Below the pieces are notes generated by a model that saw nothing but the letters and a program-made list of their open reading frames with translations, was not told the origin of the DNA and searched no databases. A DNA stretch of 64,000 nt, from NCBI GenBank assembly GCA_021827145.1, contig JAKAXK010000002.1:21484-85483 (forward strand), given 5' to 3'. This DNA comes from Pseudomonadota bacterium (GTDB lineage Bacteria > Pseudomonadota > Gammaproteobacteria > Acidiferrobacterales > Acidiferrobacteraceae). Shown here one piece after another: positions 24,551 through 32,621 of the stretch (its first letter is position 1; each line of letters starts with the position of its first letter). The position numbers and the translations under genes were made by a program.

Positions 24551-25631
24551 CGCATCGCTCGTAGCTCATCTCTTGGCGTACTTGGCGCCTGGCAGCGTGT
24601 ATCGGGCCGCCGCCCCGGTGGCGGACGTCTTGGTGCGCACGGTCACCCCATCGCTGTTTGTGATCGCCCTGTACACGCGGCTACTCGAGGCACAGATGGA
24701 TTCTGTGTCGGGATTTGGGCAGCTTGCCCGCGCGATCCGCGACATCGCCGTATGGGGTGTCGTGCTGGTCGCGTATTTCGCGGCCGGCAATCTGCTCATT
24801 CATTACTTGAACGCCTTGTACGCGGCCATGGGTCGCATAGGATCGCTGCGGGCGGTGGCCAAGCAGATGGCGGCTTTGCTCGACATCGCCGCCAAGGGTC
24901 CGAGCGGCGTGTGGGGCACCCTCAAAGAGATCAACGCCTTGCCCTTGCGTTTTGCGACCATCTTTATCTACTACACGACCCTTGTTATGACCACCTTCCT
25001 CGAGGCGCTGCTGCGTATCGCCCAGGCGATAGGGTATGAGTTTGCCTTTCTCTATGGGCTCATCGCCATCCCGCTTGCCCTGAGCCGGACCCTCTCTCTG
25101 GTGCGTGGTTTTGTAAAGCTCATGGGGTTCTTCATTCTTTGGCCCGTCGTGCAAGCCCTCTTGCTTGCCGTGTTCTCGCCGCTGTTCACGCACGCCGTGG
25201 CCGATCTCGAAGGGCTGCTTGGGCCGGCGGCTTACATGACCGTGTATGCGCACATGCTTTTTACCATTCTAAACATGATCTTGTGTGCCGTGCTGCTCGC
25301 CGCTCCTTACATTACGGCAGGGCTTATCGAGAACGCGGGTGCCGCCCAGCCCTTACTGGCCCCCTACCTAGGGGGGCTGTCCTCGGTTGGTGCGACGCTT
25401 GCCATGGGCGTCGGTCATGGGACCGCGCGGGCCGTCAACTACTACCTCTACGGTCCAGACGAGGATGTCCTTTCGGTGCCCCCGCGGCGCATGCCGGAGC
25501 TGCATGTGCCGCGCGATCCGGACTTCATCCCAAGCGGCCTGGACGGCGGCGCCGTGCATACGAACTACCTCAATCCGCAATACGACGGGCCACCCAGCAA
25601 TGATCAATCCGATGACTTTTCGCGACGCTGA
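24543..25631 (+). CDS. VirB6/TrbL-like polytopic membrane protein
   Basis: 362 residues from ATG 24543 (GGAGGAAG 4 bases upstream), overlapping the previous gene by 8 bases. It has at least five hydrophobic segments, among them AIWGVVLVAYFAAGNLL-like, FAFLYGLIAIPLAL, FFILWPVVQALLLAVF and ILNMILCAVLLAAPYI. A long region with few charges and a hydrophilic Pro/Asp-rich C-terminal tail complete it. Topology, size and position between B5-like and B8-like genes fit VirB6. It overlaps the next gene by 32 bases. Confidence 0.62.
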   Translation: MTSASLVAHLLAYLAPGSVYRAAAPVADVLVRTVTPSLFVIALYTRLLEAQMDSVSGFGQLARAIRDIAVWGVVLVAYFAAGNLLIHYLNALYAAMGRIGSLRAVAKQMAALLDIAAKGPSGVWGTLKEINALPLRFATIFIYYTTLVMTTFLEALLRIAQAIGYEFAFLYGLIAIPLALSRTLSLVRGFVKLMGFFILWPVVQALLLAVFSPLFTHAVADLEGLLGPAAYMTVYAHMLFTILNMILCAVLLAAPYITAGLIENAGAAQPLLAPYLGGLSSVGATLAMGVGHGTARAVNYYLYGPDEDVLSVPPRRMPELHVPRDPDFIPSGLDGGAVHTNYLNPQYDGPPSNDQSDDFSRR

Positions 25632-26238
25632 GGCGTGGGGCCGCCACGGCCCCCGGGGACTCTTGATGCAGCGTCTGGCGCGCTATGCGCTTCTTGGCTG
25701 GGCGCTGTTCGCCTGTGCGGCCGCCGCGTTCGTGGTGCTTGCGGTCGCAGCCGTGTGGCGCACGCCGCCCATAATCGCCATCGACCGCTCGGGAGCCGTT
25801 CTCGGGCGCATGCAATGGCTCGGCGCCGTTCATAGGTCGCGTCGCGAGGTTATGGCGGCATCCATGCGCTTCCTCCGCGACTACTTGAGCGCGAATGCCG
25901 CGACCGTGGTCCCGGACTATATCGAGGCCCTGGATATGATGGCGCCCGCACTCCGAAGCAGCACCGTAGCCGCACTTCGCAAGACGGCCTATCTCGCGCG
26001 GATCCGCGCGGCGCGTATGCGCTCGTGGCTCAGCTTCGCCAAGAACCCTGGCCACTCGCGCGTGGTGCGTAAGGGCGCACGGGAATTCCTGGTGCGCCTG
26101 CAGGGAACCCTCCATGTCGTTTTACCAAATGGGCGACGTTACCGTGAGCATTTCGCCTACCTTTTGACCGAGACCGCCGTGGCGCGCCGTCGCCACGACA
26201 CCGCTGGCTTACGCATCGAAGGAATCAACCCCCTATGA
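25600..26238 (+). CDS. VirB8/TraE-like bitopic protein
   Basis: 212 residues from ATG 25600 (ATG 25612 is equally possible; neither has a clear ribosome site, consistent with translational coupling to the overlapping upstream gene). A short cytoplasmic N-terminus is followed by one strong membrane segment (YALLGWALFACAAAAFVVLAV) and a periplasmic domain of alpha/beta type. That layout and size match VirB8/TraE, the nucleation factor of T4SS. Arg and Ala are abundant, as in the other genes of this cluster. Confidence 0.6.
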   Translation: MINPMTFRDAEAWGRHGPRGLLMQRLARYALLGWALFACAAAAFVVLAVAAVWRTPPIIAIDRSGAVLGRMQWLGAVHRSRREVMAASMRFLRDYLSANAATVVPDYIEALDMMAPALRSSTVAALRKTAYLARIRAARMRSWLSFAKNPGHSRVVRKGAREFLVRLQGTLHVVLPNGRRYREHFAYLLTETAVARRRHDTAGLRIEGINPL

Positions 26239-26993
26239 CAGCCCACTTGCCTAGCCTTTTGCGGCCCCTTGCGCCCCGCGCCCGCGTGGTGATTTTGCGA
26301 CCCTACCGTGCGCTTTCGGCCACGATCGTGCCCAACCTCGGCTTGCGTCTCGTGTTTCCCCATGGCGCGCAGGCGGCCCGCTTCGCGATTACCAACCCGG
26401 TGTTCTCCGCGGCGAGGCTTGGCCGGCGCGCCATCTTGATTACCGTGGCGCACGGTCTTGCGCGACGCTATTGCGGGAACGCATACATGGATTGGCAAGG
26501 GTTCTATGTGTCTTTGCTCGTTTGCACGAGCGCCCGCGGACGACGTTATACGAGTGACATCCTTTTTCGGCGCCCTAAGACTCTCAAGCCTCCGATGGTG
26601 TCGCGTCCCACGCCCCCCTCGCCTTGGGCCATGGCCATGGCCTACGCGGCCTTCGGGCCCGTCCCGCGGGTCACGATCCGCAAGCGTGTGGTATTGAGGC
26701 AGGGCGCAAGGGTTGCGGTGTTGCGGGTGCGACGTATGTGGCTCTTGCCGCGCCGCGTCATCCTCGGCTTTGCGCTTTCGCAAACGAGTGGTCTGCCGGA
26801 CGCCGTCGACAGCGCGGTTCTCTATCGTGGTCGCCGCCGCTGGCGGCAGGTTCCGGCGGCACTGAGTTGTGTCACGAGCGCCGCGGCAAGCGGGAGAGCG
26901 TGCGCGTTGGCGTTGGTCCGGCCCCAGGGCCCTGTGAGGCGTTGGCACTTGGTCGTCATGACCACCTTGGGGCCCGCGCGCCTGTCATGGTGA
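26235..26993 (+). CDS. VirB9/TraK-like protein, tentative
   Basis: 252 residues; its ATG overlaps the previous stop. No signal peptide is visible, which is odd for a VirB9. The N-terminal half (RVVILRPYRALSATIVPNLG, then LRLVFPHGAQAARFAITN and FYVSLLVCTSARGRRYTSD) is beta-rich and follows the VirB9 rhythm of a first strand, gE-like segment and r-Y-f segment. A Pro-rich linker and a basic C-terminal half follow. The call relies mostly on gene order between B8-like and B10-like genes. Confidence 0.45.
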   Translation: MTAHLPSLLRPLAPRARVVILRPYRALSATIVPNLGLRLVFPHGAQAARFAITNPVFSAARLGRRAILITVAHGLARRYCGNAYMDWQGFYVSLLVCTSARGRRYTSDILFRRPKTLKPPMVSRPTPPSPWAMAMAYAAFGPVPRVTIRKRVVLRQGARVAVLRVRRMWLLPRRVILGFALSQTSGLPDAVDSAVLYRGRRRWRQVPAALSCVTSAAASGRACALALVRPQGPVRRWHLVVMTTLGPARLSW

Positions 26994-27709
26994 TCGCGAC
27001 TATGCCCACGCCGACAGCCATCGTGCATCGCCTCATGAGCGCGCGGCCGGCGGCGCCATCGATGCTTCATCGCCTACTGGCGTTGACCGGGGGCCGACGA
27101 CGGCCATCGATGCGGCGAGCGCCTGTCAGGCACCCGACTGCGGTGCCGCCGTTTGCCATGGTCCCGGCGCGTGGCAGGCCGGTGATATTGGCCGATGCGC
27201 CGCATGGTCTCGGCATCCGCGCCGGCACATGGATCGAGGTCGCGCTACGCCGCGGCGTCACCGATGTCGATTCGATGCTGGTCGTTTTGCATGTGGAGTC
27301 GCCCGTGCGGGGGCTGTGGGGCGTTTTACCGATGGGCACGCGGCTCTTGGGGCGGGTGGAAGGGCGTGCCTTGGGGCGCATTCGCATCGCCGTAAACGAA
27401 GCGATTACGCCGCGCGGTCGGCGTGTGCCGCTCGACGCGGCGGCCTTCGGGGCTGATCGAGACCCGGGCCTGCCGGCCTATGTCGTGGGGGGGCGCCGCA
27501 AGACAGTCCTCGCGGCCTTTGCCTCATCGGTTGTGGAGGGTGTCGACGCCCTCATCGGGTCGGCCGCGGCGCAGGGTTCGGCGCAGGCGGCGGCGCTCGG
27601 GCAGGTGGGCACGACCACTCTGAATGCGGCGGCCTTCGGGCGCGCCCCGCGCCGGATTCTTTATGCCCCGGCGCAGAACGCTTATGTCCAAACACAAAAG
27701 GGGTCGTGA
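26987..27709 (+). CDS. VirB10/TrbI-like protein lacking the membrane anchor
   Basis: 240 residues. Residues about 70-200 match the VirB10/TrbI barrel core: GTWIEVALRRGVTDVDSMLVV, GVLPMGTRLLGRVEGRALGRI, RIAVNEAITPRGRRVPLDA and AAFGADRDPGLPAYV. Standard VirB10 is about 380-420 residues with a cytoplasmic tail, an inner-membrane helix and a Pro-rich spacer. Here the N-terminal 70 residues are basic with no membrane helix or signal peptide. The start is uncertain among ATG 26987, GTG 26990 and ATG 27002, but no choice adds an anchor. Confidence 0.68.
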   Translation: MVIATMPTPTAIVHRLMSARPAAPSMLHRLLALTGGRRRPSMRRAPVRHPTAVPPFAMVPARGRPVILADAPHGLGIRAGTWIEVALRRGVTDVDSMLVVLHVESPVRGLWGVLPMGTRLLGRVEGRALGRIRIAVNEAITPRGRRVPLDAAAFGADRDPGLPAYVVGGRRKTVLAAFASSVVEGVDALIGSAAAQGSAQAAALGQVGTTTLNAAAFGRAPRRILYAPAQNAYVQTQKGS

Positions 27710-28263
27710 TGAAGGCATGGATGAAGATGGGATGGCTGGCCGTGGCCTTAGGGCTTCCGGTCTCCGGCAGCGCGTGGCGCCTGTCCGTGGGCGGGGGTCT
27801 CCTGGGGGGCCTCGTGCCGGCGTCGTCGCCGACGGGAACAGCTCTCGGGTGGCAGTTTGCCGGTCAATGGACGCGCGAGAGCTATGTGGGGCAGCGGTGG
27901 CTGGTCGATCTGACAGCGGGCCAATTCGCGACGCGGCCTGGATCCGGCGGATTGCTGGAGCGGGGACGCGCGTGGGGTGGGCTGGTCTTGTGGGAGCACC
28001 GCGTCCCGTTCAGCTACACGTTTCGGCCTTGGCTCGGAATAGGCGCGGGTGTGACGCGCTATCGCTTCGACGATCGGCTGCGCTTGAATCGCGATGGCTA
28101 CGCGGTGGGCGCCTACCCAGATCGTTCGCAAAGCGATTGGGATCTCGGTATCGGCGCGAGTATCCCCCTTAACCGTTCGTGGTCCATAGGGATCACGGCG
28201 CAAACCGGTTTCCCGACACATATATCGATGTTCGGTGTGACCGTTCTCTGGAGGCTATTTTGA
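27709..28263 (+). CDS. Small outer-membrane beta-barrel protein
   Basis: 184 residues from ATG 27709 (TGATG overlap with the B10-like gene). Signal peptide MKAWMKMGWLAVALGLPVSGSA, then a mature protein of alternating aromatic strands (FRPWLGIGAGVTRYRF, DWDLGIGASIPLNRSWSIGI) ending VTVLWRLF with a C-terminal Phe, the usual BAM signal. It resembles OmpW/OmpA-transmembrane type barrels in layout. Linked by overlaps to both neighbours, so it is probably part of the VirB-like operon, perhaps standing in for missing outer-membrane parts. Confidence 0.68.
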   Translation: MKAWMKMGWLAVALGLPVSGSAWRLSVGGGLLGGLVPASSPTGTALGWQFAGQWTRESYVGQRWLVDLTAGQFATRPGSGGLLERGRAWGGLVLWEHRVPFSYTFRPWLGIGAGVTRYRFDDRLRLNRDGYAVGAYPDRSQSDWDLGIGASIPLNRSWSIGITAQTGFPTHISMFGVTVLWRLF

Positions 28264-29678
28264 ACACGAGAAATCCTACTCTCTGGATGATTGTTGCGGG
28301 CCTGGCTCTGAATGGGTGTCGCTTGGGCAGCCCGGCGTCGCCCACCGCCCTGCCTTCGGGCTTGATCGAGGGTTATGTGGTGAGCGGCGGTCCGGTGGCG
28401 GGCGCATCAGTCACAATCACGGGTCCGGAAGGCCCTTTGGGTGCCACGCGCACGGATGACAGCGGCCGCTTTGCGCTGGAAGTCCAAAGTCTTGATGCGA
28501 CGCTCGAGGTTTCCGCAAGCGGTGGCTCCTATGTCGGGGCGGGCGGCGCCACTGTGACATCCAGTGTCTTGCGCGGCATCTTTTCTTACCAAAACGGAAG
28601 TGGCGTCCAGGTGGCGGTCGATCCCCTGACCACGGCCATGGTCGCCTATGACGGCTATCTCCGGGGCCAGGGCACTGACGTCCCCGCGGCTGCGGCGCAG
28701 GCCCGGGGCGCCTTTGTTGGCTGGTTAGGCTTCGACCCCACGACCACGCAGCCCGTGTTGCCGGCAGACGTCGGTACCGCCCCGACGCTCGGGGTCGACC
28801 TGCGCTACGGCCTCGTGCTCGCGGCGTTTTCGCGCCTGGCGCGCGCGAACGCCACTACGACCGCGTCCGCCGCGTCCGTCATGACCGACGATATCGGCTA
28901 TGACGGGGTGCTGAACGGCGTGGGGGCCAACGGCCCCTTGAGGTTCGGCACCCTGCCCTTGTCGACGTCGGTGTATCGACAGGGGATCGCCGAGGCCTTG
29001 CTGCAAAGTGCCGCGGCGGCCAAGCCGGTGTCCGCCGACGCGCTCCCGGGACCCAATGCGGCGGCCCTTCTTGCCTACGCCAAGACGCTCGCGCAATCCA
29101 CCTCGCCCGTATTCGGGTTGGCGCCCGCGCCCACCTTTCCCGGTAGCAGCCTTTCCTTGTCGTTGTCGCCGTGGCCCGCCTGGACGCATGGGTCGGTGAC
29201 GATAAGCGGATCCACAAGCGACCCCTACGGCTTGCCCGTCGCGGTCACGATCGCTATTGATCACAAGCCCTACCAGACCCTGACGGCGGCGCCTGCCTTC
29301 GCCTTCGTGGTGAACACGAAGGCGTTCGCCGATGGTACTCATGTGTTGTCGGTGAGCGCCGATGACGCGGCCGGGGAGACTGCGTCCTACGATGGGCCGC
29401 TTGCCGTCGACAACACGCCGCCGCTCGCCTGTCTGTCCGTGATCCAGCCCACTCTGGGAGGCGTCCTGCTCGCCGGGAGTTGGCAGGATCTTTCCGGAGT
29501 GACCGCGGCGAGCGCCGACGGGGCTGCGCTCTCCATAGGCTCCAGTGGTACCTGGCAGGGCGAGGTGCCGACGCCATTGCCACCGTCCACGGCCGTCACT
29601 TTTGTCGATGCCGCCGGCAACCAGCGGGACTATTCGTGGGCCTTGGATGGCCAGAGCAACCCGGCGCCTTGCCCATGA
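28260..29678 (+). CDS. Lipoprotein with Ig-like/carboxypeptidase-regulatory domains
   Basis: 472 residues from TTG 28260, preceded by GGAGG at ideal distance and overlapping the previous stop (TTGA). The signal ends in the lipobox LALNGC (Cys20). Residues about 30-90 look like a carboxypeptidase-regulatory-type fold (GLIEGYVVSGGPVAGASVTI, TDDSGRFALEV). A helical Ala-rich middle follows. The C-terminal 170 residues are Ig-like (HGSVTISGSTSDPYGLPVAV, DGTHVLSVSADDAAG, VDNTPPLACLSV). Likely anchored in the outer membrane and exposed; function unknown. It is the last gene of the VirB-like run. Confidence 0.7.
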   Translation: MNTRNPTLWMIVAGLALNGCRLGSPASPTALPSGLIEGYVVSGGPVAGASVTITGPEGPLGATRTDDSGRFALEVQSLDATLEVSASGGSYVGAGGATVTSSVLRGIFSYQNGSGVQVAVDPLTTAMVAYDGYLRGQGTDVPAAAAQARGAFVGWLGFDPTTTQPVLPADVGTAPTLGVDLRYGLVLAAFSRLARANATTTASAASVMTDDIGYDGVLNGVGANGPLRFGTLPLSTSVYRQGIAEALLQSAAAAKPVSADALPGPNAAALLAYAKTLAQSTSPVFGLAPAPTFPGSSLSLSLSPWPAWTHGSVTISGSTSDPYGLPVAVTIAIDHKPYQTLTAAPAFAFVVNTKAFADGTHVLSVSADDAAGETASYDGPLAVDNTPPLACLSVIQPTLGGVLLAGSWQDLSGVTAASADGAALSIGSSGTWQGEVPTPLPPSTAVTFVDAAGNQRDYSWALDGQSNPAPCP

Positions 29679-29695
29679 TCGCCGGCCGCGGCTGA

Positions 29696-29725
29696 TTGAC
29701 GGGCCTTGATCGCTCCGGTAGCGTC
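29696..29725 (+). promoter_or_regulatory. Possible promoter of the ligase-acyltransferase cluster
   Basis: TTGACG at 29696-29701 matches the -35 consensus in five of six positions. A weak TAGCGT hexamer follows after 18 bases. The position in the 104-base gap after the lipoprotein gene suits a start for the next three genes, but the -10 is poor. Confidence 0.3.
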
Positions 29726-29782
29726 AATGCCATGCTCGACACGGATGTCGGGCGATGGCCTCAAATCAAGGATGAATTCGGT

Positions 29783-30961
29783 ATGGAAACTCTCGCCATT
29801 CCATTGCCCGCCAACCTTCCACCGGATGTGTGCACGGAGATATCCAAGCGCGCGTGCTATTGTGATACGTCGATCCTGAAGTCTCGTTACCGGCAGGACT
29901 CCAATTGTCTGGAAGTCGATCTGCAAGGTCCTAGTGCCAACGGCGATGTCGCCGCCAAGCTCGAGCACTTGATCGGAAAGATGCAGGGCGAGCGGCTCGC
30001 CGTGACGCCGCGGGTTCTGCGCGATCGGACACGCGAGGTGAGTGATTTCGTGCTGACCGCTTACGACCAGCTTGTGACTCGCGGTGATGTCTGGACCTCC
30101 GGCGGGTCCGGGGTGGTCGGCCGTAGCGGTGCGTTCATGCGGCTCCTGGGCCGCTTGGACGCAGCCCTAGAGCGTCTCGCGGTGCGCGATTTTCGCGCTG
30201 TCCCTCAGTCCTATAACTCGCTCGTTCCGAGCGATTGGCTGAGGCGCGCGGGTTACTTCGGCTCGTTTTCCCATTCCGTCACCTTCGCGGTCCACCTGAA
30301 GGAGGATTTCGAGGCGATCGAGCGTTTTGGGAAGCGCCATCGTCAGGGGGAGAGTCCCACGTTCGAGGACATAAGGGAGCTTGCGCCCCCCGAGTATTGC
30401 CTGTCGCCGGCCGTGTGTTATCACACCTACGGCGCGCTCATGGGGCAAAGCCTTTCCGTGAGGACGGTCTCGGCTTTTACCGGGCACGGGCGATGTTTCC
30501 GGTATGAGTCGAAGAATCTCACGGGCCTTGATCGCCTATGGGAGTTTTCGATGCGCGAGATCGTATGGCTCGGCGACCGTGAGGCGGTGCTCGGCGCGCG
30601 CGAGGCGGCTATAAACGCTGTGTGGAGACTTGTCGATCTCCTCGATCTATCGGCGCGCCTCGAGACTGCCTGCGACCCGTTTTTTGCGAACGATTTCCCG
30701 TCCCTGCGTTTTTTTCAGCTCGCCTATGACCTGAAATATGAGTTGCAGGTGGATGTGGCGCCGGGCACTTCGATCGCGTGCGCGTCCTTCAATTACCACG
30801 ATCGGTTTTTTGGAAATCGATTCGAGATCACCGCTCAGGGTGATGTCGCCCATACGGGGTGCGCCGCGTTCGGACTCGAGCGCTTGCTGTATGCGTGTTT
30901 TTGCCAGCACGGGCTCGAGCGTGCCGAGGAGCTGGTTGAGAACGCGGTGAGCCGTCTCTAG
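29783..30961 (+). CDS. Class II aaRS-like amino acid:carrier-protein ligase
   Basis: 392 residues from ATG 29783 (AAGGA 10 bases upstream); ATG 29732 would add 17 residues. The catalytic fold is class II seryl-tRNA-synthetase-like. Visible are AVCYHTYG, a motif 2 region with GRCFRYESKN and DRLWEFSMREIVWLGD, and motif 3 AHTGCAAFGLERLLYA. The Cys, Glu and Cys in these three segments match the zinc ligands of archaeal-type SerRS and of amino acid:[carrier protein] ligases. No tRNA-binding coiled-coil arm is present. Known relatives activate an amino acid and load it onto the phosphopantetheine arm of a small carrier protein. Two acyltransferase genes follow; no carrier gene is seen nearby. Confidence 0.75.
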   Translation: METLAIPLPANLPPDVCTEISKRACYCDTSILKSRYRQDSNCLEVDLQGPSANGDVAAKLEHLIGKMQGERLAVTPRVLRDRTREVSDFVLTAYDQLVTRGDVWTSGGSGVVGRSGAFMRLLGRLDAALERLAVRDFRAVPQSYNSLVPSDWLRRAGYFGSFSHSVTFAVHLKEDFEAIERFGKRHRQGESPTFEDIRELAPPEYCLSPAVCYHTYGALMGQSLSVRTVSAFTGHGRCFRYESKNLTGLDRLWEFSMREIVWLGDREAVLGAREAAINAVWRLVDLLDLSARLETACDPFFANDFPSLRFFQLAYDLKYELQVDVAPGTSIACASFNYHDRFFGNRFEITAQGDVAHTGCAAFGLERLLYACFCQHGLERAEELVENAVSRL

Positions 30962-31032
30962 GCCCCATCGCGATTGCCGTTATAAGTTATCGTCTGCGAC
31001 AGGAGGAGCGGGTTCGGCGCAAGCTGGCCCCG

Positions 31033-32043
31033 GTGACGCTTATGAATATTCAGCCCATGGAGTCTTTCGATGAGGTGGTGAACCCTGACCTGGATGAAGT
31101 GAGCGCGCTTATGCGCGCGAACTGGACACCGCCATGCTGGCTCTACGAACGGGAGCTGTTGGCCATGCATATCATGAGGCCTACCGCGGATCCGACCATG
31201 GCGGTGGGGCTGCGCGCCAAGAATGGCGAACTCGCTTCTTATCTCGCGTTCGTGCCGATGCGCCTGCGGGTCCACGGGCGCATCTACAAGGCCGTGTTCG
31301 CAAGCTTCTTCACCGTTTCCAGCCATTTCCGGCGTCACCGTCTGAGCGATCACCAACAGGGGCTCATGGTGGACCGCGCGCGCGACCGCGGCTACGAGGT
31401 CTACACCGCCATCACGGTCGCCGGGACGCCCGCCAATCAGACGGTGGCACGGGCGTTCGGGGCGCGCGGGCTTCCCGTGCGCGCCGCGCACAACTTTCGC
31501 TATCTCGCGGGGACGGGAGCCATCGTGGCGAGTCGTCTTGGGTCGAGCGATAGGGATCATGTGCGACCTTATGCACCCAGCGACGACGGGGCGGCGTTCG
31601 CGCTGCTGTCAGCGGCTGCTGCTCGCGCACCGCTCGCCCACGTGGTGGAGCGCGAGGATATCGATTTCTCTCTGCGGGGCCGACCCCGGGTCAAGACCTA
31701 CGTCTACGAGAGTGATGGCGCCGTCACGGGCCTCATAAGCATGTCCTTGCTCCCGGTCGTGTCGGGGCAGGTGGGTCTGAATGCCTATGTGGAGGCGCTC
31801 GCGCTCGGGCGCCTGGAGTCTTCGGCGCGCACGGCCTTCGTCGATACGGTGCTGCGCTCGGTGCTTGCCGAGGGCGCGCAGGCGGTCATGGTGCCGGATA
31901 CGGGCTGTGGCGATCAGGAGGTGTTCAGGCGCCTCGGATTCCGCGCCGCTCCGCGCAAGCTGCGGCTCCTGCTGGCGCCTTTGCGTTCCGATGTGACCGA
32001 CCTGCCGGACACCGTGGATGGTTTCTGTCTCGACGTGTTTTGA
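31033..32043 (+). CDS. Tandem GNAT-like N-acyltransferase
   Basis: 336 residues from GTG 31033; ATG 31042 is an equal candidate. The N-terminal half has GNAT-like features: LASYLAFVPMRLRV, the acyl-CoA loop region ASFFTVSSHFRRHRLSDHQQ and GYEVYTAITVAGTPANQTVA. The second half (from about residue 190) looks like another GNAT fold with ALLSAAAARAPLAHVV and AVMVPDTGCGDQEVFRRLGF. It begins 71 bases after the ligase gene. By context it may transfer the activated aminoacyl group from a carrier protein to an acceptor; that is inference. Confidence 0.62.
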   Translation: MTLMNIQPMESFDEVVNPDLDEVSALMRANWTPPCWLYERELLAMHIMRPTADPTMAVGLRAKNGELASYLAFVPMRLRVHGRIYKAVFASFFTVSSHFRRHRLSDHQQGLMVDRARDRGYEVYTAITVAGTPANQTVARAFGARGLPVRAAHNFRYLAGTGAIVASRLGSSDRDHVRPYAPSDDGAAFALLSAAAARAPLAHVVEREDIDFSLRGRPRVKTYVYESDGAVTGLISMSLLPVVSGQVGLNAYVEALALGRLESSARTAFVDTVLRSVLAEGAQAVMVPDTGCGDQEVFRRLGFRAAPRKLRLLLAPLRSDVTDLPDTVDGFCLDVF

Positions 32044-32044
32044 T

Positions 32045-32617
32045 ATGGCTAATGGTCTAAAGGAGGGCTTGCGGGCGCTGCTTGCGGGGCTTGGGACCGT
32101 TATTGCGCTGCCCGCCTTGGCCCTTTCCGTCTGGGGTCGGTCGGACGAGGGCTTCGTCTGGGGCGGTCAGGCGCTGGCCCTGGTGCCGGGGGCCGTGGGC
32201 AACGCCGCGCGCGCAGCCTTTTATGGACGCACGCTGGCGCTCTTCGAGCCCGGCGCGACGATCCATTTCGGCAGCTATTTCTCGAAGCGCGGCGCGCGGG
32301 TCTCTGCCGGCGCCGGGATCGGGGCGTATTGCATCATAGGTCTGGTGGATCTCGGTCCCCGGGTAAGGGTCGCAAGCCGCGTATCCATCACCTCGGGTCT
32401 TCATTACCACGGGAGCGCCGCTTGCGGCGTCGGGGGTCGGGATGTGGTCGAACGCGTAACCATCGGTGCCAACACCTGGATCGGAGAGGCGGCGGTCGTT
32501 GGCGCCAATGTGGGCGCCAATTGTATCGTCGGCATGGGCTCGGTGGTGGTGCAGCCGGTCCCGGACGACTCCACGGTCCTGGGCAATCCCGCGCGCCGCA
32601 TTCCGTCGGCGGCGTGA
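32045..32617 (+). CDS. Left-handed beta-helix acyltransferase
   Basis: 190 residues from ATG 32045, one base after the previous stop. A hydrophobic segment near the N-terminus (ALLAGLGTVIALPALAL) could anchor it to the membrane. The rest is hexapeptide repeat: ATIHFGSYFSKRGARVSAGA, IGAYCIIGLVDLGPRVRVAS, VTIGANTWIGEAAVVGANV, IVGMGSVVVQPV, ending with the sugar O-acetyltransferase-like STVLGNPARRI. Relatives acetylate sugars or amino groups from acetyl-CoA. Convergent with rpoH, 4 bases apart. Confidence 0.75.
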   Translation: MANGLKEGLRALLAGLGTVIALPALALSVWGRSDEGFVWGGQALALVPGAVGNAARAAFYGRTLALFEPGATIHFGSYFSKRGARVSAGAGIGAYCIIGLVDLGPRVRVASRVSITSGLHYHGSAACGVGGRDVVERVTIGANTWIGEAAVVGANVGANCIVGMGSVVVQPVPDDSTVLGNPARRIPSAA

Positions 32618-32621
32618 CCGC

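Noticed and set aside
21056-29678. Integrative conjugative element
   Set aside because: No integrase, relaxase, coupling protein, replication gene or attachment repeat was found at either side.
29783-30961. Second seryl-tRNA synthetase
   Set aside because: No N-terminal tRNA-binding coiled coil and the Cys-Glu-Cys pattern and size fit carrier-protein ligases better.
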